From Haloarcula halophila (GTDB lineage: Archaea; Halobacteriota; Halobacteria; Halobacteriales; Haloarculaceae), in contig NZ_CP119559.1 in NCBI RefSeq assembly GCF_029278565.1, positions 124,001 to 188,000 on the forward strand: a stretch of 64,000 nucleotides of DNA, given 5' to 3'. Positions 1 to 7,920 of this stretch are shown in pieces. The notes under the pieces are model-generated. The model had not been told where the DNA came from and did not search any database. It saw only the letters and a list, made by a program, of their open reading frames with translations. Each line of letters begins with the position of its first letter. Position 1 is the first letter of the stretch. The position numbers and the translations under genes were made by a program.

Positions 1-629
1 GCGACCGTCGGCCCGGCCGCGATGTCGGCGACCACGTTGTCGACGCCCTCCTCGAACGCGTCGGCCTCGAACAGCCGCGTGAAGATGCCGAGTTCACGGG
101 CCGTGTCGGCGTCCAGCAGTTCGCCCGTGAACACCAGCTCTTTGGCCTTGTTCGGCCCGACGAGACGGGGCAGGAAGTACGAGACGCCCGAGTCAATCGC
201 CAGGCCGACCCGCCGGAACCCGAAGCCGATCTTCGCGTCGGGACTGGCCAGTTGTACGTCACAGGCCAGTGCCAGCCCGGCACCGGCACCGTAGGCCGCT
301 CCGTCGATGGCCGCGACTACCGGCAAGCGACAGTCGTGGACGGCCTCGATGGCCCCGTTGATCGCCGAACGAATGAGTTCGATCCGTTCGGTCACCGGGT
401 GGTCGCCGGCGACACCCTCGATCATCGCTTCGATGTCGCCACCGGCACAGAACGCCTCGCCCGCTCCCTCGACGACGACACAGCGGGCGTCGCTGTCCTC
501 GATCTCCCCGAAGGCATCCGCCAGCGCGACTGCCGTGTCTTCGGCGAGTGCGTTGCGAACGTCCGGCCGGTTCAGCGTGACGGTGGCGACCCCGTCGTCG
601 ATCGAGCGGAGCACTGGGTCGGTCGACAT
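1..629 (-). CDS. Enoyl-CoA hydratase/isomerase family protein (3' end beyond window)
   Basis: Crotonase-fold enzyme acting on acyl-CoA double bonds, cytoplasmic. Read on the minus strand it starts MSTDPVLRSIDDGVATVTLNRP, then shows the oxyanion-hole segments FCAGGD and AAYGAGAGLALACD. The two glutamates of classical hydratases are not where expected: GAGLA replaces GGGCE, and the second position reads GLAIDSG. The aspartate in IDSG resembles PaaG-type isomerases, so a delta3-delta2 isomerase role is plausible but inferred. The ATG at 627-629 is the natural start. The C-terminus lies outside the window. It is divergent from the photolyase gene, with about 90 bp between them. Confidence 0.88.
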   Translation of the reverse strand, partial: MSTDPVLRSIDDGVATVTLNRPDVRNALAEDTAVALADAFGEIEDSDARCVVVEGAGEAFCAGGDIEAMIEGVAGDHPVTERIELIRSAINGAIEAVHDCRLPVVAAIDGAAYGAGAGLALACDVQLASPDAKIGFGFRRVGLAIDSGVSYFLPRLVGPNKAKELVFTGELLDADTARELGIFTRLFEADAFEEGVDNVVADIAAGPTV

Positions 630-719
630 ACTCCTGTGGAATCCCGGACCGGGCAAAACGTTGGTGTCCCCACAGTGGTTTGGTAGTACCTTTTGAAGGG
701 CCGGGGACCAGTGGTCTGT

Positions 720-2123
720 ATGCGCCTTCACTGGCATCGGCGTGATCTGCGGGCGGCCGACAACGCGGGGCTCGCTCGTGCGAACGCGGACGACCCCGTC
801 GTCCCCGTGTTCGTCTTCGACGAGGACGTGCTGGATCACGGAGCGCCGCCCCGCGTGGCGTTCATGCTCGACGCACTCGACAGCCTGCGACAGTGGTACC
901 GCGAGCGGGACAGCGACCTGGTCGTCGCTCGCGGTGACCCACGCGAGGTCCTGCCCGATCTGGCCCGGGAGTACGGTGCCGAGTCCGTCACCTGGGGGAA
1001 AGACTACACTGGCCTCGCGCGCGAGCGGGACGCGGCCGTCCGGCGCGCACTCGACGACGCCGGCGTCGAACGCGCGGCGGTCCAGAACGCCGTCCTCCAC
1101 GAACCGGGGGAGATCACGACCAACGACGGCGACCCCTACAGCGTGTTCACCTACTTCGGGCGCAAGTGGCACGACCGCGAGAAGGCCGATCCGTACGATC
1201 CGCCGACCCCGGACGCGTTGGCGCCCGTCGAGAGCGACCCGCTCCCCTCCCTCTCCGACCTGGGCTTCCAGGCCCCGGAGGCCGACATTCCACCGGCGGG
1301 GACCGAACACGCCCGGGACCTACTGACGACGTTTCTCGACGACGACGTCTACCGCTACGACGACCGCCGGGACTACCCCGCCGACGAGTGTACCTCCCGA
1401 CTCTCCGCACATCTGAAGTTCGGTACTATTGGTATCCGAGAGGTGTACGCGGAGACTCAGACTGCCAGACAAGCGGTCGAACCCGGTAGCGACCGCGAGG
1501 AGTCCGTCGAGGAGTTCCTCTCACAACTCGCCTGGCGGGAGTTCTACACACAGGTCCTGTTCGACCGCCCCGACGTGGTGACGGCCAACTACAAGGAGTA
1601 CGACCACCCCATCGAGTGGGACCACGACGAGGACCACCTCCAGGCCTGGAAGGACGGCGAGACGGGCTACCCCATCGTCGACGCCGGGATGCGTCAACTC
1701 CGCGAGGAGGCGTACATGCACAACCGCGTCCGGATGATCGTCGCCTCCTTCCTGACGAAGGACTTGCTCATCGACTGGCGACACGGCTACGACTGGTTCC
1801 GGCGGAAACTCGTCGACCACGACACCGCAAACGACAACGGCGGCTGGCAGTGGGCGGCCTCGACGGGGACCGACGCCCAGCCGTACTTCCGGATCTTCAA
1901 CCCGATGACACAGGGTGAACGGTACGACCCGGACGCCGAGTACATCACACGCTACGTCCCCGAACTCGCGGACGCCGGTCCGGAGATCATCCACGAGTGG
2001 CACGAGGCGTCGCTGACCCAGCGGCGCAACGCCGCCCCGGAGTATCCCGATCCGATCGTCGATCACAGCGAACGTCGGGAGGAGGCGATCACGATGTTCG
2101 AGCGAGCGAGAGGCGATGCCTGA
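720..2123 (+). CDS. phr2: Deoxyribodipyrimidine photolyase (class I CPD photolyase)
   Basis: Light-dependent repair of UV-induced pyrimidine dimers using FAD; 467 aa, normal for the family. The N-terminal antenna-binding Rossmann domain (about 1-130) begins MRLHWHRRDLRAADN. The C-terminal FAD domain (about 200-467) carries LAWREFYTQ, TGYPIVDAGMRQL, MHNRVRMIVASFLTKDLLIDW and the DHDTANDNGGWQWAAST stretch that lines the flavin and lesion pocket. The ATG at 720 is chosen because family members start right at this M-R-L-H-W-H motif; a longer in-frame ATG at 693 adds nine unrelated residues. The last codons (ERARGDA) and the stop lie inside a repeat unit that continues downstream. Confidence 0.95.
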   Translation: MRLHWHRRDLRAADNAGLARANADDPVVPVFVFDEDVLDHGAPPRVAFMLDALDSLRQWYRERDSDLVVARGDPREVLPDLAREYGAESVTWGKDYTGLARERDAAVRRALDDAGVERAAVQNAVLHEPGEITTNDGDPYSVFTYFGRKWHDREKADPYDPPTPDALAPVESDPLPSLSDLGFQAPEADIPPAGTEHARDLLTTFLDDDVYRYDDRRDYPADECTSRLSAHLKFGTIGIREVYAETQTARQAVEPGSDREESVEEFLSQLAWREFYTQVLFDRPDVVTANYKEYDHPIEWDHDEDHLQAWKDGETGYPIVDAGMRQLREEAYMHNRVRMIVASFLTKDLLIDWRHGYDWFRRKLVDHDTANDNGGWQWAASTGTDAQPYFRIFNPMTQGERYDPDAEYITRYVPELADAGPEIIHEWHEASLTQRRNAAPEYPDPIVDHSERREEAITMFERARGDA

Positions 2124-2193
2124 GCGCCAGCGAAGGCATCGAGGCGGAACGGCGAAGGTATGAGCCGTGAAGCAGGCGACGCGTAAGCGTCGG
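2106..2193. repeat. 88-bp structured repeat, unit 1 (contains photolyase stop codon)
   Basis: First of two near-identical 88-bp units, 125 bp apart, with 83 of 88 positions matching by eye. Each unit contains two potential hairpins. In unit 1 CGATGCCT (2114-2121) pairs perfectly with AGGCATCG (2134-2141), and CGACGC (2177-2182) pairs with GCGTCG (2187-2192) across a GTAA loop. The photolyase stop TGA (2121-2123) falls within the first hairpin. GAGCGA-rich repeats at gene 3' ends are common in haloarchaea; a terminator or mRNA-stabilising role is inference. Confidence 0.85.
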
Positions 2194-2230
2194 CTCTCGG
2201 CGGAGCGGTGAGGAACGAACCGCGGAGCGG

Positions 2231-2318
2231 GCGAGAGGCGATGCCTGAGCGCCAGTGAAGACATCGAGGCGGAACGGCGAAGGGATGCGCCGTGGAGCAG
2301 GCGACGCGTAAGCGTCGG
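2231..2318. repeat. 88-bp structured repeat, unit 2
   Basis: Direct repeat of 2106-2193 after a 37-bp spacer, with five substitutions. The GTAA-loop hairpin (CGACGC/GCGTCG) is unchanged. The larger hairpin has lost perfect pairing (AGGCATCG became AGACATCG). The unit is entirely non-coding, so it shows what unit 1 looks like without coding constraint. Confidence 0.85.
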
Positions 2319-2510
2319 CGAAGACCCTCTTGTTGACGAGGACACCCGGGTAATTCCCCGACGCCGACGGGACGCAATTGAGTGGCTCATCCGACATATC
2401 GGAATCCCGTCGGGATCAGGAGCACCTCCGGCGATGCCTGCCGGTATCTCGGTCGGCGGAACCGCCGGACGGCGGCGGGTGCATGTGGCGTGATATCGTG
2501 GCGCTCCTAA
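2319..2510. other. Non-coding stretch with nested inverted repeats
   Basis: I see no gene here. A 9-bp perfect inverted repeat, CCGACGGGA (2364-2372) and TCCCGTCGG (2405-2413), encloses an inner hairpin TCCGA-CATA-TCGGA just before the right arm. A short CGGCGG/CCGCCG repeat lies further downstream. It sits between the photolyase repeats and the sod promoter. It could be a transcription-end structure or a small RNA; nothing distinguishes these. Confidence 0.4.
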
Positions 2511-2520
2511 CGTTTAACAG
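2511..2520 (+). promoter_or_regulatory. TATA-like promoter element for sod
   Basis: TTTAA (2513-2517) lies about 27 nt upstream of position 2541, as expected for an archaeal TATA box. Transcription would begin near 2541 and give a leader of about 15 nt containing GGAGG (2543-2547), spaced 8 nt from the ATG at 2556. This decides the sod start against the ATG at 2541. Confidence 0.55.
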
Positions 2521-2555
2521 GGCGCCGGACCATTGAAGAGATGGAGGAATTTCCT

Positions 2556-3167
2556 ATGACTGAACATTCCGAACCCGAGCTTCCACCGCTCCCGTACGAC
2601 TACGACGCGCTGGAGCCACACATCTCCGAGCAGGTCCTCACCTGGCATCACGACACCCACCACCAGGGGTACGTAAACGGCCTGGAGGCCGCCGAGGAGA
2701 CACTCGCCGAGAACCGCGAGTCGGGGAACTTCGGTTCCTCGGCCGGCGCGCTGGGGAACGTGACCCACAACGGCAGTGGACACTACCTTCACACGCTGTT
2801 CTGGGACAACATGGACCCCAACGGCGGCGGCGAGCCGGAGGGTGACCTGCTGGCCCGCATCGAGGAGGACTTCGGCTCCTACGAGGGCTGGAAGGGCGAG
2901 TTCGAGGCAGCTGCCTCGGCCGCCGGTGGCTGGGCGCTGCTGGTCTACGACCCCGTTGCCAAGCAACTGCGCAACGTGGCCGTCGACAAGCACGACCAGG
3001 GCGCGCTCTGGGGTTCACACCCCATCCTGGCCCTCGACGTCTGGGAGCACTCGTACTACTACGACTACGGTCCGGCCCGCGGCGACTTCATTTCGGCGTT
3101 CTTCGAGGTCGTCGACTGGGACGAGGTCGCGGATCAGTATCAGACCGCAGTCGGGCACTTCGAGTAA
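2556..3167 (+). CDS. sod: Superoxide dismutase (Fe/Mn family)
   Basis: Converts superoxide to hydrogen peroxide and oxygen; 203 aa, cytosolic. Metal ligands by motif are His31 (HHDTHHQGY), His79 (GSGHYLHTLFW), Asp161 and His165 (ALDVWEHSYYYDY); gateway residues are His35 and Tyr39. The position usually held by Gln in Mn enzymes appears to be His146 (DKHDQGALW), a feature of archaeal SODs with relaxed metal choice. Haloarchaeal SODs are generally manganese enzymes. The start at 2556 is favoured by GGAGG 8 nt upstream and by the promoter position. Confidence 0.97.
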   Translation: MTEHSEPELPPLPYDYDALEPHISEQVLTWHHDTHHQGYVNGLEAAEETLAENRESGNFGSSAGALGNVTHNGSGHYLHTLFWDNMDPNGGGEPEGDLLARIEEDFGSYEGWKGEFEAAASAAGGWALLVYDPVAKQLRNVAVDKHDQGALWGSHPILALDVWEHSYYYDYGPARGDFISAFFEVVDWDEVADQYQTAVGHFE

Positions 3168-3260
3168 CGCTCCCCACCTGCATTTTTATCGCGCGAGTCC
3201 CCCAGTGGCGACCACGTCGACTCCGAGAGATTTACCCACTCGCTCGGCCAACCGAGGAGT

Positions 3261-3530
3261 ATGCCAGCCGACAAAGCCGAGTTCGACGAGATTCTCCCCT
3301 TCCAGTTACACGAACCCGACGACGTACTCGACCCGGAGAAGCTCTACACCATCCCGGAACTGGCTCGTCTGCTCCAGGGACTGCCGGCGGACGCCGAGTT
3401 GAGTGACTTCAACGAGTCGGTCTTCATCGACTGGGCAATCCCGTGGATGATCTACAACCAGGACGCGCTGGTCTTTGCCGAACCGGACGACGAGGACGTG
3501 GTCGGACTCTACGGGCTCGCGGACTCATGA
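3261..3530 (+). CDS. Conserved halobacterial small acidic protein (DUF5827-like)
   Basis: An 89-aa acidic protein with no signal peptide or membrane segment. The centre reads LYTIPELARLLQGLPADAELSDF and the end is rich in Asp/Glu. It resembles a short halobacteria-specific family that I tentatively recall as DUF5827; its function is unknown. It overlaps the next gene by 4 bp (ATGA), so the two are translationally coupled and probably act together. No catalytic motif is visible. Confidence 0.75.
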   Translation: MPADKAEFDEILPFQLHEPDDVLDPEKLYTIPELARLLQGLPADAELSDFNESVFIDWAIPWMIYNQDALVFAEPDDEDVVGLYGLADS

Positions 3531-4342
3531 AACTCCTCGTCGCCGGCGCGGACCGCGTCGACGCCGGGAAGACGACCTTCTCGGTCGGGCTCATCGAACA
3601 CACTGGCGCTCGCGGGTTCAAGCCCAGAGCGGGGAACAACTACTGGTTCGACCAGGACGACGTCGTCTACGCGACCGAACAGGGGCGGCTCTTCGGCAAG
3701 GACGCGAAGCGACTGGCCGCGGCCTCGCCCGGCGAGGTCGTCCCCGAGGAGATCAACCCCATCCACCGGCTGTGGCATCCCTCGCCGGGCGGTGGGACAG
3801 GTATCCTCGGCCGCGAGGACCAGCAGTTCGTCGTCGACAGGGTCGGAGCCGACGTGGACGGCGAGTTCGTCGTCAACGGCACCGTCGACCTCCCGGAAGC
3901 GTTGACCGATCGACTGGAGCTGACGGCGGCACCACGGGTCACCTCGATCCCTGATTTCAACGACCTCATGCAGGCGATGCACGCCGAGGCACTGGCCGAT
4001 GTCAATGAGGACATCGCAGCGGAAGACCGCGCCGTCGTCGAATCCTACGGCGACGTGGCGCGGCCGCTCCAGGGGTTCGAACCCGACGCCGTCGCCGTGG
4101 TCGAGCCCGGCCGAGCGCGGTTCTACGACGGCCGTCGGTACGCGAAAGCCTGCGAGATCGCCACCGGCAGCCCGGAGGAGGGCCAGCTCGAACAGCGCGT
4201 CGACAGCGTCGTCGACCTGATCGACGCTATCGGCGCGGTGCGGCTCCCCGCACTGGACGGCGAGACGCAGTCGGACCCGGCCGCCGTCGCCGACGCCTAC
4301 GACCACGCCTACGACGCGTTGCTGGCAACCGCCTTCGACTGA
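3527..4342 (+). CDS. P-loop NTPase (DTBS/CobQ-like)
   Basis: A 271-aa protein with an N-terminal Walker A loop, GADRVDAGKTT (G7 to T16), resembling the SIMIBI-class loops of dethiobiotin and cobyrinate synthetases. The rest is acidic and unassigned, with IPDFNDLMQAMHAEAL midway. The start is fixed by the 4-bp overlap with the upstream gene. A nucleotide-dependent enzyme or regulator is the safest reading; the substrate is unknown. It is convergent with the MBL gene at 4451. Confidence 0.75.
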   Translation: MKLLVAGADRVDAGKTTFSVGLIEHTGARGFKPRAGNNYWFDQDDVVYATEQGRLFGKDAKRLAAASPGEVVPEEINPIHRLWHPSPGGGTGILGREDQQFVVDRVGADVDGEFVVNGTVDLPEALTDRLELTAAPRVTSIPDFNDLMQAMHAEALADVNEDIAAEDRAVVESYGDVARPLQGFEPDAVAVVEPGRARFYDGRRYAKACEIATGSPEEGQLEQRVDSVVDLIDAIGAVRLPALDGETQSDPAAVADAYDHAYDALLATAFD

Positions 4343-4385
4343 GAGCGCCAGACAACCGACGAGGACAGCCACAGTGGAAACCGAT

Positions 4386-4422
4386 ACACACCCGATCGCA
4401 CGACGCAGTGTGCTCGGTGTGT
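4386..4422. terminator. Imperfect hairpin between convergent genes
   Basis: ACACA...TGTGT flanks CCGA...TCGG and an inner CGCAC/GTGTG, forming an imperfect stem of about 14 pairs around a short loop. It lies in the 108-bp gap between convergent stops, so it could serve as a two-way transcription end. No strong T tract follows on the plus strand. Confidence 0.35.
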
Positions 4423-4450
4423 AAGTCGCTCCGATCGGGACTACAGCGAC

Positions 4451-5032
4451 TCAAAAGCGCGCAGCTTGCACGGCCAGTTCGATATTCTCGTACGCCCTGT
4501 CGGTGACACTCGGACCGTGGCCGGTGTGCATCACACCTAACCCCTCGTCGACGGCATCGAGCACGCGATCGATACTCTCGACCAGCAGATCACGGTCCCC
4601 TTCTTCGAGGTCTGTCCGGCCGAAGCTCCCGTTGGCGAACACGAGATCGCCCGCGAAGAGAACGCTCGCGTCCTCGGAGTACAGACAGAGGTGGTCGTTC
4701 TTGTGGCCCGGCGTGTGCATCGCGCGGTAGCTATCGTCACCGAGTGTGACTGTCTCGCCGTCGGCGATGGCGTGATCGACGCCGTCCTGGTCCGTGTCGT
4801 ATCCCCAGACGTCGACGTCGAAGGCCGCCGTCACGTCGCCGAGGTTCCCGACGTGGTCGTAGTGGGTGTGGGTAAGGACGACGGCGTCGAGCCCGTCAGT
4901 GTGGTCTTCGACCGCCGAGACCACGTCGAACTCGTTGCCGACGTCGACCAGAACTGTCCGGTCGCCGACGACGAGAAACACGTTGCTCGTAAACGCCTGG
5001 GCTCCGGTCGCGAGGTTCCGGATCTGACTCAT
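4451..5032 (-). CDS. MBL-fold metallo-hydrolase
   Basis: A 193-aa single-domain metallo-beta-lactamase-fold hydrolase. The zinc motif THTHYDH gives His55, His57, Asp59 and His60. Further ligands are in MHTPGHKNDH and LFAGDLVF. Size and motif order resemble the glyoxalase II/general hydrolase branch, which hydrolyses thioesters or similar substrates; the actual substrate cannot be read. The start MSQIRNLATGAQAF has no competing upstream ATG. It is divergent from the HalX regulator at 5158. Confidence 0.9.
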   Translation of the reverse strand: MSQIRNLATGAQAFTSNVFLVVGDRTVLVDVGNEFDVVSAVEDHTDGLDAVVLTHTHYDHVGNLGDVTAAFDVDVWGYDTDQDGVDHAIADGETVTLGDDSYRAMHTPGHKNDHLCLYSEDASVLFAGDLVFANGSFGRTDLEEGDRDLLVESIDRVLDAVDEGLGVMHTGHGPSVTDRAYENIELAVQAARF

Positions 5033-5157
5033 ACCCGGCTGTTAGCGGGGGGACGGAATGTCGTTGTCGTTACTCGCCGCTCCTGTCCTGTCGCCCGTTC
5101 GACGGTGACCCACAGGGCTTTGTAGGTGGATACTTTAACGACACCAGTAGAAACGAA

Positions 5158-5742
5158 ATGTCAGATTCGGACCCCCCTGTGGTACTTATCGTCGAAGACG
5201 AACCGGATGTCGCGGAGACTTATAAGCTGTGGCTCCAGGAGGAGTACGAGGTCCGCATGGCACAGAACGGCGACGAAGGGCTCGAAATGCTGAACGAGTC
5301 TGTCGACGTGGTCCTGTTAGACCGGATGATGCCGGGGCTCTCCGGTGACGAAGTCCTCGAACAGATCCGCGAGGGTGACCTCAGCTGTCGTGTCGCCATG
5401 GTAACGGCCGTCGAACCCGACTTCGATATTCTGGAGATGGGGTTCGACGCGTATCTCTCGAAACCGATCCGAAGCGCACAGCTCCACGAGACGGTCGAAA
5501 ACCTGCTTGAACGGTCCGAGTACGACTCGCTGCTCCAGGAGTACTACTCGCTGGTCGAGAAACAGGCGACGCTCGAAGCGACGAAATCGAGCGCCGAACT
5601 CGCCGAGAGCGACGACTACGTGGAACTGACCGACGAGATCGCAGCGATGAAAGAGGATCTCTCCGGTGCGCTGGGTGGTATCGAAGACGACGACGATTTC
5701 ATCGCGACACTCCGTGGACTAGACCAGGGTGACGAGAACTAA
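5158..5742 (+). CDS. Response regulator with receiver and HalX domains
   Basis: A 194-aa two-component output protein. The receiver (about 8-118) has the acidic pocket VEDE, phospho-acceptor Asp55 (VVLLDRMMPG), Thr83 and Lys102 (LSKPI). The C-terminal part (about 120-190) is helical and resembles the haloarchaeal HalX domain (SEYDSLLQEYYSLVEKQATLE). HalX proteins have no classical DNA-binding domain. TTTAA at about 5133-5137 lies some 25 nt before the ATG, suggesting a leaderless mRNA. Its partner gene starts 10 bp downstream. Confidence 0.88.
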   Translation: MSDSDPPVVLIVEDEPDVAETYKLWLQEEYEVRMAQNGDEGLEMLNESVDVVLLDRMMPGLSGDEVLEQIREGDLSCRVAMVTAVEPDFDILEMGFDAYLSKPIRSAQLHETVENLLERSEYDSLLQEYYSLVEKQATLEATKSSAELAESDDYVELTDEIAAMKEDLSGALGGIEDDDDFIATLRGLDQGDEN

Positions 5743-5752
5743 GCTATTGACA

Positions 5753-6412
5753 ATGTACGATCTCTCATCCGTTCTCGATTTCGACGCGCTTCGCGATGTC
5801 CGACCGGGGTCCAATATCCTCCTCTCCGGACCTGCGATGAGTGGCAAAGAACGTCTGGCATACGATATTCTGGCTGATGGCGCACGGAACGGTGACGGTG
5901 CCGTGGTCGTCTCGACGAGCGACGGGGCGGCGACGATCGTCAGCGACTTCCGTGAACTCGTCCCCGAAGTCGAAGAGTCACAGCTCGGCGTCGTCGACTG
6001 CCGCGGCGAGGGCGGCAGTGACAACGGTTCGGTCGACGGTGCCTACGTCCACCAGGTGTCCTCGCCCGGGGACCTCACCGGCATCGGGATCGGCATCACG
6101 AAAGCCCTCGAAGGGCTGCACAACTCCGGTCGCGAACAGGGCCGCCTGGCGCTGGTCTCGCTGTCGACGATGCTGACCTACACCGACAAGAAGACCGTCT
6201 TCAAGTTCTGTCACGTCCTGTCCTCGCGACTCGACTCCGCGGGGTATATCGGCGTGTTCACCATCGATTCGGGCGCGCACGACGAGCAGACCCTTCAGGT
6301 CATCAAGCAGGCCTTCGACGGACTCATCGAGATCCGTGACGCGGAGGGGGGCGGCCGCGAAGGGCGGGTCCTCGGACTCGCCGGCGAACCGACGCCCTGG
6401 CAAGATATCTGA
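5753..6412 (+). CDS. RecA/KaiC-like ATPase-fold protein with atypical P-loop
   Basis: A 219-aa protein of the RAD55/KaiC-like group common beside haloarchaeal signalling genes. The P-loop reads GPAMSGKE (26-33): Glu occupies the position of the usual Ser/Thr after Lys, so Mg-ATP binding may be weakened. A second hydrophobic strand, RLALVSLSTMLTY, fits Walker B surroundings. The ATG at 5753 is chosen over the in-frame ATG at 5729, which would overlap the HalX gene. The 10-bp gap to the HalX gene implies an operon; a role in signalling is inference. Confidence 0.75.
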   Translation: MYDLSSVLDFDALRDVRPGSNILLSGPAMSGKERLAYDILADGARNGDGAVVVSTSDGAATIVSDFRELVPEVEESQLGVVDCRGEGGSDNGSVDGAYVHQVSSPGDLTGIGIGITKALEGLHNSGREQGRLALVSLSTMLTYTDKKTVFKFCHVLSSRLDSAGYIGVFTIDSGAHDEQTLQVIKQAFDGLIEIRDAEGGGREGRVLGLAGEPTPWQDI

Positions 6413-6703
6413 GTCTGACAGTCGTTTTCGCGGGACGATCGCCGACACCGCTTCCAACGATCCCGAGCATCTGCGCCGTCGGTGACTGCCGTGACCGGAG
6501 GCCGACGGTCACTGGCACGACGCCCGCGGCGAGCCCGCCGGAACCGCCCACAGCGACGACTGTCCAGTGTCTGATACCGTCGACGAACGGCTTGCGTCGC
6601 AGTCGCCGAAGCGGACTCGTCAGGGGAGGTGTTGCGGACTGCGGAAGCCGACTGCGGGTAGAGAGTGCAAGCATCTAACTATCCCCGCGAACAGCGTGCA
6701 GGC
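6413..6703. other. Intergenic gap without supported gene
   Basis: These 291 bp separate two plus-strand genes. A minus-strand open frame crosses the gap, but it overlaps the 3' end of the RecA-like gene, is Arg-rich and has no recognisable motif, so I do not call it. No clear TATA box or hairpin stands out. Confidence 0.4.
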
Positions 6704-7918
6704 ATGCGCGGCGACGGGACCAATCGATCGATGGGGCGGCGGGCCGTGCTGGCGACACTCGGGGTGGGACTGACAACCGGCTGTCTCCAGTTGCAGGACC
6801 CCGACGAGGGGACGGCCGACCCCCCGACCGAGCGCGTGACGGCCGGTTCGACTTCCGGCAACACGACCCGACAGACGGACACAGCCACCAGCGAGTCGTC
6901 GCCCTCGGCTCGGAGGACCCTCGAACCACAGGCGCCGGGGAACATCCGCTGGCGGTCCGAGATCGGGACCGCCGTCGCCGAACGACCTGTCGTCGCCGAC
7001 AGAACGGTGTACGTGAGTACGACGGACGATCGAGTCCTGGCACTGGATACCGATACCGGGGCCGAGCGCTGGACGTACGAGACGAGGATGGACTCCGAGA
7101 ACCTGCGCCACGCTGTCGCGGGCGATCGCCTGTTCGTGGCCGGTTCGTTCGCGACAGAAGCCGTCGGACGTGGAGACGGTCGACTCTCCTGGGGGACCGC
7201 AAGCGGCGCAAAGTACAAACCGCTGGTCCGGGACGGCGTCGCGTATCTCGGGTCCTCGACGGGTGCCCGTACACTCCGGGCCTTCGAGGTTGCTGCCGAC
7301 GAGTTGCTGTGGTCGTTCACGACCGACGGGTCCGTGCGGGGCCGTCCCGCACTCGTGGGCGGGACGCTCTTCGTTTCGGCCGGCGCACACGACGGTGAAG
7401 AGCCCGCACCGATGTACGCGCTCGACGCCGAAACCGGCGATCTACAGTGGGAGCGGACGTTCGACGGCACACTCTCCTCTAGTGTCGTCCCGTTCGAGGG
7501 GCTCCTCTACGTGACCGGGGAAAACGGGACGGTTGCGGCGGTCGATCCAGCCGACGGGAGTGTCGTCTGGCAGCGGACGATCGATGGCGTCAGCGGCGCG
7601 GCGGGCGCGCCGGACCCGCAGTTCGCACACGGGCGGTTGTACCTCCCCGATCGGTCGCTCAGAGCGCTAGACCCGAAGACCGGGGAGACCCTCTGGACGT
7701 ACACCGAGCGGAATTGGTTCAACCGCCTGGCGATCGTCGACGGGGCGGTGTACGCCACCCGCTACGACGGGGGGACCATCCACGTCTTCGATCCCGCGAC
7801 CGGCGACGAGCGGGCAACCTTCGAGACACCGCTTCAGGAGCCGACCGGACTTACAGTCGGTCCGGAGACGGTGGTCTGTGGTGACCGGGCGGGTGCGGTC
7901 GTCGCGGTCTGGCGGTGA
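6704..7918 (+). CDS. Tat-exported lipoprotein with PQQ-type beta-propeller repeats
   Basis: A 404-aa extracytoplasmic protein. The N-terminus MRGDGTNRSMGRRAVLATLG has the twin-arginine motif, followed by lipobox TTGC, so it should be folded in the cytosol, exported by Tat and lipid-anchored. After a Ser/Thr/Pro linker come repeats such as VYVSTTDDRVLALDTDTGAERW and LYVTGENGTVAAVDPADGSVVW, the PQQ/BamB-like blade pattern, enough for about seven or eight blades. Such propellers may bind PQQ in dehydrogenases or act as scaffolds; no dehydrogenase residues were recognised. It is convergent with the next gene (2 bp apart). Confidence 0.9.
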   Translation: MRGDGTNRSMGRRAVLATLGVGLTTGCLQLQDPDEGTADPPTERVTAGSTSGNTTRQTDTATSESSPSARRTLEPQAPGNIRWRSEIGTAVAERPVVADRTVYVSTTDDRVLALDTDTGAERWTYETRMDSENLRHAVAGDRLFVAGSFATEAVGRGDGRLSWGTASGAKYKPLVRDGVAYLGSSTGARTLRAFEVAADELLWSFTTDGSVRGRPALVGGTLFVSAGAHDGEEPAPMYALDAETGDLQWERTFDGTLSSSVVPFEGLLYVTGENGTVAAVDPADGSVVWQRTIDGVSGAAGAPDPQFAHGRLYLPDRSLRALDPKTGETLWTYTERNWFNRLAIVDGAVYATRYDGGTIHVFDPATGDERATFETPLQEPTGLTVGPETVVCGDRAGAVVAVWR

Positions 7919-7920
7919 CT

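Noticed and set aside
6324-6674. Minus-strand open frame of 116 codons across the gap before the beta-propeller gene
   Set aside because: It overlaps the end of a well-supported gene, is Arg-rich with no motif, and fits the antisense-shadow pattern of high-GC DNA.
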